From Clostridiales bacterium UBA2432 (GTDB taxonomy: Bacteria; Bacillota; Clostridia; Lachnospirales; Vallitaleaceae): a stretch of 7,460 nucleotides of DNA. How positions within the stretch are numbered: the stretch's first letter is position 1; every line of letters begins with the position of its first letter. The DNA is taken from positions 1-7,460 of the forward strand of contig DDQW01000071.1 of NCBI GenBank assembly GCA_002342805.1, written 5' to 3'. The notes below the pieces were generated by a model, which was not told where the DNA came from, searched no databases, and saw nothing but the letters and a program-made list of their open reading frames with translations. A program made the position numbers and the translations under genes. Positions 1-6,879 of this stretch are shown one piece after another.

Positions 1-749
1 GCTGTAAACACTTGATGGCTATTCTCTATGTAGTAATAGGGAGAAAATCTGATGCCATCAACTGGGTGAGCGTAGCTCGCAAGAGTGGCCATATCTTCAT
101 CCTTAAGAATTTGAGCTATGTCAAGAGCCTCGGATGAGAGCATGGCACTTTGTGTAAACTGAGGATTTATGGCCTTGCTCATAACCGCTGCAAATTCAGC
201 TCTGGTCATAGAGTTGTTTGGCTTGAACGTATTGTCTGGATAGCCGGAGATGATATAGTTATCCATTAGAGCCATAATATTTGAAAAGGACCAGTGATTT
301 TGGCTTAAATCGCTAAATGAACTATTTGAAGTGACTTGGGTTAGGTTGTATGCAGAAGCAATTACAGCAGAGACTTCAGCTCTGGTCATAGGGTTATCTG
401 GTTTGAAAGTACCATCTGGATAGCCATTCATTATCCCTTGGGATACGACAGCGCCAATATGTCCATTTGCCCAATGTGAAGAGGCTACATCTGGAAAGCT
501 CGCAGCTTGGGTGGTAAGATTAAGATCATTTGAGAGCATTGAACTAACCTGTGCCCTCGTTAGCGTAGCATTTGGCTTAAATGTACCATCTGGAAAACCA
601 CTAATTAAACCTTGGGATGACAAATACTCAATGTAAGTTTCAGCCCAATGGTTTTCTATATCAGAAAAATGTGAACTTGCAAATGAAATTGACGTTGTAA
701 ACAAAAATGTAAAGATAATAACGAAAGATATTTTTTTATATTTTCTCAT
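1..749 (-). CDS. S-layer homology (SLH) domain surface protein, N-terminal 249 residues (3' end outside window)
   Basis: Seen: an open leftward frame starts at 749 and stays open to the left edge. Residues 1-24 form a signal peptide (MRKYKK, a hydrophobic stretch, likely cut after SFA). Three SLH repeats follow at about 28-72, 85-132 and 145-192; each has an FxD...HW start, a GxPDxTFKP core (GFPDGTFKP, GYPDGTFKP, GYPDNTFKP) and a TRAE/TRAQ end. Residues 228-238 (HPVDGIRFSPY) begin a region found after SLH or other anchoring domains in many Bacillota exported proteins. Known: SLH triplets bind pyruvylated secondary cell-wall polymer and hold proteins on the cell surface. Inferred: an exported, wall-anchored protein; its specific job lies in the missing C-terminal part or the HPxxGxRFSPY region. 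The start at 749 is set by a GGAGGTGG ribosome-binding site 4 nt upstream; the ATG at 753 shifts frame and stops after five codons. Confidence 0.93.
   Translation of the reverse strand, partial: MRKYKKISFVIIFTFLFTTSISFASSHFSDIENHWAETYIEYLSSQGLISGFPDGTFKPNATLTRAQVSSMLSNDLNLTTQAASFPDVASSHWANGHIGAVVSQGIMNGYPDGTFKPDNPMTRAEVSAVIASAYNLTQVTSNSSFSDLSQNHWSFSNIMALMDNYIISGYPDNTFKPNNSMTRAEFAAVMSKAINPQFTQSAMLSSEALDIAQILKDEDMATLASYAHPVDGIRFSPYYYIENSHQVFT
174..668 (-). repeat. Three tandem SLH-coding repeats
   Basis: The three SLH domains are also visible as DNA repeats. The TRAE/TRAQ blocks lie at 195-209, 375-389 and 549-563, giving periods of 180 and 174 bp. The second and third repeats are the most alike, sharing the 14-base run ttcagctctggtca. 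This is normal domain duplication within a gene, but recombination between units could change repeat number. Confidence 0.85.
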
Positions 750-753
750 ACAT

Positions 754-761
754 CCACCTCC
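754..761 (-). promoter_or_regulatory. Ribosome-binding site deciding the SLH protein start
   Basis: On the minus strand GGAGGTGG is followed by ATGTATG. The first ATG (753) touches the site and leads to a stop after five codons. The second (749) has correct spacing and opens the long frame, so it is the start. Confidence 0.9.
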
Positions 762-796
762 ATGAATTTCTTGCTTAAAAAAGCATGATTTTACGA

Positions 797-817
797 AAAA
801 GTAAGGTCTTTACTTTT
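797..817 (-). promoter_or_regulatory. Inverted repeat at the predicted 5' end of the SLH-gene transcript
   Basis: Perfect 8-bp arms AAAAGTAA (797-804) and TTACTTTT (810-817) enclose a 5-nt spacer. The repeat begins just downstream of the predicted minus-strand -10 box (820-825), so it covers the likely transcription start. It could be an operator or a stem-loop capping the mRNA. The arms are AT-rich, so chance is possible. Confidence 0.45.
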
Positions 818-819
818 AT

Positions 820-849
820 AGTATAACATCATTTGCCACCACTCTTCAA
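820..849 (-). promoter_or_regulatory. Predicted sigma-A-type promoter of the SLH gene
   Basis: Minus-strand -35 TTGAAG (849-844), 18-bp spacer, -10 TATACT (825-820). The expected transcription start near 813 gives a leader of about 64 nt before the start codon. Confidence 0.6.
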
Positions 850-870
850 ATTTTTTATTGCAGAAATATT

Positions 871-900
871 TTGCTTTAAAGTCATACTATGCGTTATAAT
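871..900 (+). promoter_or_regulatory. Predicted sigma-A-type promoter of the signalling operon
   Basis: -35 TTGCTT (871-876), 18-bp spacer, perfect -10 TATAAT (895-900). The expected start near 907 lies 3' of the upstream candidate ATG at 903, which argues for translation from the ATG at 933. The -35 box sits about 21 bp from that of the divergent SLH promoter, so one regulator could affect both. Confidence 0.65.
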
Positions 901-919
901 AAATGATATGTAAAATATC

Positions 920-926
920 GAGGGGG
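920..926 (+). promoter_or_regulatory. Ribosome-binding site deciding the phosphodiesterase start
   Basis: GAGGGGG ends 6 nt before the ATG at 933. The in-frame ATG at 903 has no ribosome-binding site, and its ten extra codons would run through this one. Confidence 0.85.
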
Positions 927-932
927 CCTAGC

Positions 933-3035
933 ATGAGTTTAAAGATAAAGAATATAACGCTCAACAACAAATTAATCATATATACGGTTGGACTCTTAAT
1001 TATTACCGGAATGATTATTGGTATAGCAGGTTTTCGATTTACAAAAGATGCTCTCGATAGAAAAGGTGAGATTATCTTAGAAAATGGAGTAAAATCTGCC
1101 ATGCTCTATATCAATGAGCAGTACTCCCTTTACGAAAAGGGGGATATTCCAATAGACGTGGTTCAAGAAAGTATTAAAGAATCTCTTTTAGGAAAGATGA
1201 AGGCAGATGGAACAAGAATAATAAACAATCCTATTGATTTAGGAGAATATGGATATTTTATTATTTACGATTCCAAAGGCAATGAAGTCATGCATCCCTT
1301 TTTGGAAGGGGAAAATGTTTGGGACGTTATTGATCAGAACAGACGGTTAAACGAACCTTTTTATTTGGTTCAAGATAAAATTCAAAAAGCAAAAAAAGGT
1401 GGTGGATTTACCCATTACACTTGGGATGTCCCCTTTGAAAACAGAAGTGCCCGAAAAGTTGTCTATTCAGAGTATTTTGAACCTTGGGATTGGATAGTCA
1501 CGGCAGGCACTTATATGGAAGATTTTAATGCAGAAGCCATGCGTATCATTCAACTGACTTTATTTGTATTGTTGATTGTTATGTTAGTTGGTTTTATTCT
1601 TACGAAAAATTATATTTCTAGTGTTGCTATACCTCTTATGGGGATTGAAAAAGCCATGAAGTCTCTTTCGGATGGCAAGTATGAATATTTAGAACCAATA
1701 AGAAGAAAAGACGAAGTCGGCATGTTGGTAAAAGGCTATAATCAAATGCTAGGTGCAATAGAAGCAAAGGATAAAAAACTAGAGTATTTTGCATATTTTG
1801 ACGAACTTTCAGGACTTTCGAATCGTCATGAAACACGACAACGGATTAATAATAAAATTCATAATGGGGTTTGTGCCTATTTGATTCTAATGGATATCAA
1901 GGATTTTAAAACCATTAATTCTGTCTACGGAAGTAATTATGGTGATGAGATCATTAAGATCTTAGGTGAAACGGTGACAACCTTAGCATCAGACCGTCTG
2001 AGATTTTCAAGACTTTCAGGCAATGAATTTGCAATATGGATAGAAACGTGTTCAGAAACTGAAGTTAAGACACGATTAAATCAAATCATAAACGAAATAA
2101 AAAATCAACTCAATATATCAGGTTACCCTCATCATTTGTCATTTCATATGGGAGGGTGTAAAACCCATGAAAGCATTGATGATTATGATCGTCTATATAA
2201 AAAGGCTGCAGTTGCCCTTCAATTTGCAAAAGAACATGATAACTTTGAGTATGTTAGTTATGAAGATTCTATGTTAACAACCATAGAACGGGCATCCATA
2301 CTTTTAAAACATGCTGAAATCGACCTTAAAGCAGGTCGCTTTAGTCTGTATTATCAAGGACAAGTCGATATTACAAGCAAAAAAGTTTTAGGCGTTGAGG
2401 CTTTAGCACGGTGGTTCTCAGAGGAACTTGGATTTATAAGTCCAGGAGAATTTATTCCGGTTCTCAATAAAACTCAACTCATGATTGACTTTAGTGAGTT
2501 TGTAATTCATAAGGCCTTAGAAGATTATCCGAAACTTGAAAAAAAATATGGACAAGGCATTACTTTAGCCATTAATATTTGTCCTACACTCTTTTACCAG
2601 GAAAGTTTTGTAGAATTCATTGTATCGGCGTTAAAAACCTATAGTGTCCATCCTGAAAAGTTGATTTTGGAGATTACAGAAGATTTATTTATTACGGATG
2701 TAGAATTGGTTAATTCTAAAATACAACAATTAAGAACTTTAGGAATAAAAATATCCCTAGATGATTTTGGAACAGGTTTTTCGTCTTTAAACTATTTGAG
2801 AAGTTTTCCCCTGGATGAAGTGAAAATCGATCGCATGTTTATTAAAGAAATTCACAAAAATGATAGAGATTTGTCTATGCTTAAGTCTATTGTAGATTTA
2901 GCCCAAACCCTAGATTATCTGGTTGTGGCAGAAGGAATTGAGTACCTAGAACAAATACAATGTTTACAAGAAGTCAACTGTAGAGTTGCTCAAGGCTTTT
3001 TTTACTATAAACCTGAGCCCTTAGAAGCTTATTAA
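933..3035 (+). CDS. Membrane Cache-HAMP-GGDEF(degenerate)-EAL protein, probable c-di-GMP phosphodiesterase
   Basis: 700 residues. Seen: TM1 about 14-34; an extracellular single-Cache domain of the sCache_2 type about 36-200 (GYFIIYDSKGNEVMHP, GGFTHYTW, WDWIVTAGTY); TM2 about 205-223; HAMP about 222-276; GGDEF-like domain about 284-445; EAL domain about 452-697. The GGDEF signature reads SGNEF (362-366), losing the metal-binding acidic third residue, and there is no RxxD inhibitory site. The EAL domain keeps all catalytic positions I can check: E489 of EAL, N548, E580, D610 and D611 in DDFGTG, K631, E667 and Q687. Known: EAL domains cleave c-di-GMP to pGpG, and Cache domains bind small extracellular ligands. 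Inferred: a ligand-gated phosphodiesterase lowering c-di-GMP, in which the GGDEF fold may serve as a regulatory GTP site. It is first in the operon. Confidence 0.92.
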   Translation: MSLKIKNITLNNKLIIYTVGLLIITGMIIGIAGFRFTKDALDRKGEIILENGVKSAMLYINEQYSLYEKGDIPIDVVQESIKESLLGKMKADGTRIINNPIDLGEYGYFIIYDSKGNEVMHPFLEGENVWDVIDQNRRLNEPFYLVQDKIQKAKKGGGFTHYTWDVPFENRSARKVVYSEYFEPWDWIVTAGTYMEDFNAEAMRIIQLTLFVLLIVMLVGFILTKNYISSVAIPLMGIEKAMKSLSDGKYEYLEPIRRKDEVGMLVKGYNQMLGAIEAKDKKLEYFAYFDELSGLSNRHETRQRINNKIHNGVCAYLILMDIKDFKTINSVYGSNYGDEIIKILGETVTTLASDRLRFSRLSGNEFAIWIETCSETEVKTRLNQIINEIKNQLNISGYPHHLSFHMGGCKTHESIDDYDRLYKKAAVALQFAKEHDNFEYVSYEDSMLTTIERASILLKHAEIDLKAGRFSLYYQGQVDITSKKVLGVEALARWFSEELGFISPGEFIPVLNKTQLMIDFSEFVIHKALEDYPKLEKKYGQGITLAINICPTLFYQESFVEFIVSALKTYSVHPEKLILEITEDLFITDVELVNSKIQQLRTLGIKISLDDFGTGFSSLNYLRSFPLDEVKIDRMFIKEIHKNDRDLSMLKSIVDLAQTLDYLVVAEGIEYLEQIQCLQEVNCRVAQGFFYYKPEPLEAY

Positions 3036-3049
3036 GCAAAGGAGACATA

Positions 3050-3613
3050 ATGGATATAAAATTCAACCCGAAAAAACTTGAAAAATTAAATAACCCTGAC
3101 CGCTTAACTATGATTCCGCCCACATATATTTGGGAGAAATTAGATATCCCCGAGTGTAAGACAATCGTTGATATTGGTGCAGGAACGGGCTTATTTAGTA
3201 AAGCTTTCTTGAAGCAAATGGAAAACGGAAGGGTCTATGCATTGGATATATCAGATGTCATGATCCAATGGATGGAAGAAAATCTTAGCTCGTATAAAGG
3301 TATTATACCTTTGATGATGAGTGAAATAAAAACGCCGCTTGAAGACCAAGTAGCTGACTTAGTTCTTATGATTACACTGCATCATGAGTTAGAGGAACCG
3401 GAAAAGACCCTAGCTGAAGCCCAACGATTATTAAAAAATGGTGGAAAAATCTGCATTATTGATTGGAAAAAAGAAGCCATGTCTTCCGGACCGCCGTTAG
3501 AAATACGATGCAGTACGGATGATATTTCCAGTGATTTAAAAACTGTCGGGTTTAACCGAATCCAGACGGATACGTCTATAGAGAAAGTGAATATGGTTTG
3601 GGCAGAAAAATAG
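3050..3613 (+). CDS. Class I SAM-dependent methyltransferase (Methyltransf_11/25 type)
   Basis: 187 residues, cytoplasmic. Seen: SAM-binding motif I VDIGAGTG (40-47), the acidic residue ending strand 2 (D66 in ALDIS), and a late HHELEEPEKTLAEAQRLLKNGG segment (111-132) followed by a hydrophobic strand ending in IIDW, as in UbiE-like small-molecule methyltransferases. Known: this fold moves the methyl group of S-adenosylmethionine to many small-molecule acceptors. The acceptor cannot be read from the sequence; the short C-terminal part (about 140-187) is where substrate specificity would lie. AAAGGAG (3038-3044) precedes the ATG, 14 nt after the phosphodiesterase stop, and the next gene begins 24 nt downstream, so it is the middle gene of an operon. 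Arsenite methylation is unlikely, because the protein is short and lacks a clear conserved cysteine set. Confidence 0.88.
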   Translation: MDIKFNPKKLEKLNNPDRLTMIPPTYIWEKLDIPECKTIVDIGAGTGLFSKAFLKQMENGRVYALDISDVMIQWMEENLSSYKGIIPLMMSEIKTPLEDQVADLVLMITLHHELEEPEKTLAEAQRLLKNGGKICIIDWKKEAMSSGPPLEIRCSTDDISSDLKTVGFNRIQTDTSIEKVNMVWAEK

Positions 3614-3626
3614 ACATCATAGAGGA

Positions 3627-3632
3627 AGGTGA
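3627..3632 (+). promoter_or_regulatory. Ribosome-binding site deciding the BMP-fusion start
   Basis: AGGTGA lies 5 nt before ATG 3638, within a longer purine run from 3621. The alternative GTG at 3629 lies inside this run, leaving almost no spacing, so 3638 is preferred and the protein loses three residues. Confidence 0.75.
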
Positions 3633-3637
3633 GTGTT

Positions 3638-5410
3638 ATGGTAACAATCGATGAAGCCATTGAACATTATCGAAAAGCATCTCAAGGATATACGGTCAGT
3701 GGAAAACGCAGAAAAGCTTCGAAACGAAGACCTTTACTTGCATTAGCTGGGATGATTGAAACCAAAAATATGCTTTCAACGGTTGAACTTGGTATTAGAG
3801 AAGTTCGATTAGATAGGGTTGTAGGAACCTATTATGCCACACGTGGTCATGCTTTTTCAGAAGATTTTATTCCAAGGTATAATGAACGGTCGGAAATCTT
3901 TCAAAAATGGATTAATCTCTGTAAATCCCAACTCGAAGAGGGAATCAATGAACCGATTATTGTATATGAATACTTAAATAAGTATTACGTGCAAGAAGGA
4001 AATAAGCGCGTCAGTGTACTAAAGTATTTTGATGCGGTGAGTGTTCCGGCAAATGTCATTCGAATCATTCCACCATATAATGAAGAAGATCCTGAGATTG
4101 AGATCTATTATAGCTTTTTAGACTTTTTTGCCAAGACGAATTATGAAGATATCTGGTTCTCATATGTCGGTGGCTTTGATGAGCTTATCGAACACATGGA
4201 TCACTATATCAAGGGAGAGCCGACCTTGGAAGCCTATAAGGACTATCTTAAAAGCTATTATAGCCTTTTTCGAAGAATCTATAAATCGGCATTAGAAGAG
4301 AAATATTCGCCATCAGATGAAGTGACAACAGGCGATATCTTTTTAACCTATGTGCAATTGTTTGGCGAAGAAGCGATTGATTCAGAAAGCTTAGATCAAC
4401 GATTGGCCGAAGTTATGAGTCAGTTTGTGGCGGATGAAATGGTTGAAGTGGAAGAGGAGTTACAAAGCGCTTTTACAGCAGCAAATCTCTTAAAGTTTAA
4501 AAAAACGCGGATTGCCTTTGTTTTTTCCCATGGCGATGATGCAACCGGATGGAACAAGGACCACTTAAGAGCCTATCATTCCATGGTAGAGTCCTTTGGA
4601 AAGCAGTTAGTTATTGATAAGTATGAGCGACTGATGGAAGCAGAGGAACCCTTAGCAACTCTAAGGAATATCGCCGGAAACTATGATGTCGTTTTCTTGG
4701 TGGAAAACAATCTGGCAGAAGAGGCAAAAACCTGTGCTGTGGACTATCCAAAGACGATTTTCCTTGTTTGCGGCGGAATGGATTCAACATATTTGCTACC
4801 GAGTTATTATGGAAAAACCTATCAGGCAAATTTTTTACTAGGGCTTTATGCGGCAATCTCCTGTGAGACAAACTCGGTGGGTTATGTATCGAGAAAAATA
4901 AACCACAAGATTTATCGTTCGATTCGTGCTTTTGAGGCAGGATTTAAAAGTATCCGGCCGACGGGTCATTGTCAGTTTGTCAAAGAAAAAGAAGCCCTTC
5001 AAAAAGATATATGTCTATGGGCATCTTATCGAACCCAAGCGACTGATCATTTAACGGAGGGTACCGTGAATACGTATCTGGTGAAGCGTGATCAAAAAGA
5101 GTATGTGGCTTATACCTATTGGCAATGGAAAGCCTTCTATGAAAACATCTTTGCACGGCTCATCGATGGTACCTTCAGAAAGCTGTGGCAAAGTCGACGA
5201 GATACCAATGAGATTCTTTTCTTTAACTGGGGAATAGGAACCAATGTATTGGGGATTCAACTCAATACATCTTTTGGAAATCCGGCATCCCAACTAATCT
5301 TTGAGGCAATCAAAAAAGACATTATCGATGGAAGACTGGAATTATCCTATTTGTGGGATGTTTCAGAATATGAAGAATGGTGTCGTAAACATGATATAGA
5401 GGAATATTAA
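3638..5410 (+). CDS. Cytoplasmic ParB-like / BMP (PnrA-type) ligand-binding fusion protein
   Basis: 590 residues with no signal peptide, lipobox or membrane segment. Seen: a basic N-terminus (KRRKASKRR, 23-31); at about 50-145 a region whose core EPIIVYEYLNKYYVQEGNKR (105-124), continuing VSVLKYF and VPANVIR, resembles the ParB/sulfiredoxin fold and its GERR/DGHHR loop; a helical middle (about 150-285); and at about 288-570 a BMP-type periplasmic-binding fold with RIAFVFSHGD, GWNKDHLRAY, YDVVFLVEN, QANFLLGLYAA and VGYVSRKI followed by FEAGFKSIRP. Known: BMP/PnrA proteins are normally exported lipoproteins that feed nucleosides to ABC transporters; related signal-less fusions occur in Lachnospiraceae-type genomes under the label BMP substrate-binding protein. 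Inferred: an intracellular sensor for a nucleoside-like ligand rather than a transporter subunit. No permease or ATPase gene is nearby. The ParB-like call rests on motif reading and is less certain than the BMP call. Confidence 0.8.
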   Translation: MVTIDEAIEHYRKASQGYTVSGKRRKASKRRPLLALAGMIETKNMLSTVELGIREVRLDRVVGTYYATRGHAFSEDFIPRYNERSEIFQKWINLCKSQLEEGINEPIIVYEYLNKYYVQEGNKRVSVLKYFDAVSVPANVIRIIPPYNEEDPEIEIYYSFLDFFAKTNYEDIWFSYVGGFDELIEHMDHYIKGEPTLEAYKDYLKSYYSLFRRIYKSALEEKYSPSDEVTTGDIFLTYVQLFGEEAIDSESLDQRLAEVMSQFVADEMVEVEEELQSAFTAANLLKFKKTRIAFVFSHGDDATGWNKDHLRAYHSMVESFGKQLVIDKYERLMEAEEPLATLRNIAGNYDVVFLVENNLAEEAKTCAVDYPKTIFLVCGGMDSTYLLPSYYGKTYQANFLLGLYAAISCETNSVGYVSRKINHKIYRSIRAFEAGFKSIRPTGHCQFVKEKEALQKDICLWASYRTQATDHLTEGTVNTYLVKRDQKEYVAYTYWQWKAFYENIFARLIDGTFRKLWQSRRDTNEILFFNWGIGTNVLGIQLNTSFGNPASQLIFEAIKKDIIDGRLELSYLWDVSEYEEWCRKHDIEEY

Positions 5411-5417
5411 AAAGTTT

Positions 5418-6254
5418 TCATTTAATTGCAATATCAGTAAGTTCTATAGCCGCAATTACACAATCGTCGAAAGAAATATTTTTTGTGAAGCTATAGCTCT
5501 TGCTGTATTCTACCCAGCGATTAAGCATACGGTCATCAGATTTGATGTCATCAATTACTTCATTTATAATATCTATTATAAACTCGCTTTTCCTGTTCTT
5601 TAGGGTGTTTTTAAATGCCATCTTTAGAACTGGATAATCTAGATTATTTCTAAGCATTTTGTTAATGATATAAAGGTCATAGAAATCTTTCATACGTGTA
5701 TTTGCAGTACCTCTTGTAAATATAGTCTCAAGTTTTTCAGCAATAACTGTTTCTATATTATATGTTTTAATATTTACTTTTTCACCATTTAAAAATGTTT
5801 TATACGTTAGTTCAACCTCTCTAGGCGTAATTTGATCTCCAGTGGATAAATCTAAATGTAATGACTGAATTATTTTTTCTTTTTTACCAGTGAAATAAAT
5901 ACGATAACCCTGATAATCATTATCATCCATAATATGCTCAATCTTCTTGAAAATGAATTCACAGCCATCATCGTGCGGAAGTTTTGCTATACCAGTAAAA
6001 ATTTCCATAGCTGTTTTTTTACTGAGATTATATGATTTTACAGCTGTATCAATATCCATAGTACTTCGCGTACTTATACCAAGCAGAGCGACTATTAGCA
6101 TTCCACCTTTAACAATAATATGATCTTTATCTTCATACTTTGATAATTTTAGGAGAAATTGATCCATAAAAAATAACTGCATTAAAGCTTGAGGATCAAT
6201 TTCTTTTTTATTAGCTAAATTCCGAATTCTTGCTTTGAGTGCTTCAGCATTCAT
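5418..6254 (-). CDS. abiEii: AbiEii/AbiGii-type nucleotidyltransferase toxin
   Basis: 278 residues, usual length for the family. Seen: motif I KGG (49-51) with RSTMDID (63-69) supplying the paired catalytic aspartates D67 and D69; motif II HLDLSTGD (133-140) with D135; motif III AEK (172-174); and the conserved NTRMKDFYDLY (185-195) with K189, D190 and D193. All signature residues are present, so the enzyme should be active. Known: AbiEii proteins are DUF1814 nucleotidyltransferases, toxins of bacteriostatic AbiE systems that block phage; relatives (MenT) add nucleotides to tRNA 3' ends. The gene overlaps abiEi by ATGA and has a GGAGGT site inside the end of abiEi, so translation is coupled and antitoxin is made first. 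Its stop codon lies 7 bp from that of the convergent upstream operon. Composition is visibly more AT-rich than the operon, consistent with transfer. Confidence 0.94.
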   Translation of the reverse strand: MNAEALKARIRNLANKKEIDPQALMQLFFMDQFLLKLSKYEDKDHIIVKGGMLIVALLGISTRSTMDIDTAVKSYNLSKKTAMEIFTGIAKLPHDDGCEFIFKKIEHIMDDNDYQGYRIYFTGKKEKIIQSLHLDLSTGDQITPREVELTYKTFLNGEKVNIKTYNIETVIAEKLETIFTRGTANTRMKDFYDLYIINKMLRNNLDYPVLKMAFKNTLKNRKSEFIIDIINEVIDDIKSDDRMLNRWVEYSKSYSFTKNISFDDCVIAAIELTDIAIK

Positions 6255-6841
6255 ATTAAAACCTCCAATCTGCTTTGAACTTTATCGGTGATTCCCATTT
6301 TCTTAGCATAAAACATGAGAGTGGATAATTTCTTTTTGTTTTCTGTGCAATATTTACGGATGGCTTTGTTTGCAATCTCAATATCAATAGATTGATAATG
6401 TAGGATTATATCGCAAATAGTTCTTTCTAAGTTATAGACAGATATTGTATTACCATAGATAGTATTCATTTCAGAAATTCCATAAAAAATCAATTCGGGT
6501 TTACAGTATCTAATTCTTAGATTTTTATTTTTCAGCCGACTTGTTCCAAAGTGCCTAGGAACTGTTACCGATATTTTTTCCGGAATACGTTCCGAATATC
6601 CTAGGTGATATAATGCACTTTCGTGAGAAATAATGCATTTGCTGTATTGCAGTTGTAGCATATATTCAGTATCTGTTTCAGATTTTTGGGTAGTATATAT
6701 TCCTGGCTGTATTCTCTGGATAATATTTTCATGAATAAGTGTCCGTATTAATGTGTCTGACATACCTAAATTGAGTAGTTCCGGTCTTGTGTATATTGTT
6801 TTCTCTTTATTCATGAACAAAATTGCATCTTTTTTTTTCAT
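6251..6841 (-). CDS. abiEi: AbiEi-family antitoxin and transcriptional autorepressor
   Basis: 196 residues. Seen: an N-terminal winged-helix domain at about 5-50 with the usual YTRPELLNLGMSDTLIRTLI and ERV/GVY-like end (QRIQPGIY, 42-49), then the AbiEi body with ISHESALYHLGYSERIPEKI (71-90), VTVPRHF (92-98) and VYNLERTICDII (135-146). Known: AbiEi neutralises AbiEii without a stable complex (type IV toxin-antitoxin) and represses its own promoter by binding inverted repeats. The start at 6841 is supported by AGGTGA 4 nt upstream (6851-6846); the second Met (residue 10) would cut into the winged helix. It is first in a two-gene cassette under a promoter with three repeated boxes, matching autoregulation. 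Confidence 0.93.
   Translation of the reverse strand: MKKKDAILFMNKEKTIYTRPELLNLGMSDTLIRTLIHENIIQRIQPGIYTTQKSETDTEYMLQLQYSKCIISHESALYHLGYSERIPEKISVTVPRHFGTSRLKNKNLRIRYCKPELIFYGISEMNTIYGNTISVYNLERTICDIILHYQSIDIEIANKAIRKYCTENKKKLSTLMFYAKKMGITDKVQSRLEVLI
6261..6266 (-). promoter_or_regulatory. Ribosome-binding site of abiEii inside abiEi
   Basis: GGAGGT on the minus strand, 6 nt before the abiEii ATG (6254-6252), lies within the last codons of abiEi. With the ATGA stop-start overlap it predicts coupled translation of antitoxin and toxin. Confidence 0.85.
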
Positions 6842-6879
6842 TTAATCACCTAATCCGTACGTAGTATTTTGATTATTGA

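Noticed and set aside
772..785. Short hairpin TGCTT-AAAA-AAGCA in the SLH leader
   Set aside because: Only five base pairs in AT-rich DNA, without a function-suggesting position.
903..932. Ten-codon N-terminal extension of the phosphodiesterase from ATG 903
   Set aside because: There is no ribosome-binding site before 903, the predicted transcription start (about 907) lies after it, and GAGGGGG is correctly spaced for ATG 933.
750..932. c-di-GMP riboswitch in the divergent intergenic region
   Set aside because: The operon leader is only about 26 nt and the SLH leader about 64 nt, and neither shows the conserved riboswitch core.
3629..3637. GTG start at 3629 for the BMP-fusion protein
   Set aside because: The GTG lies within the purine-rich ribosome-binding site, leaving almost no spacing; ATG 3638 is well placed.
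3382..3660. Long minus-strand frames opposite the methyltransferase, BMP-fusion and phosphodiesterase genes
   Set aside because: These are antisense shadows of well-supported genes, with no recognisable motifs or upstream signals.
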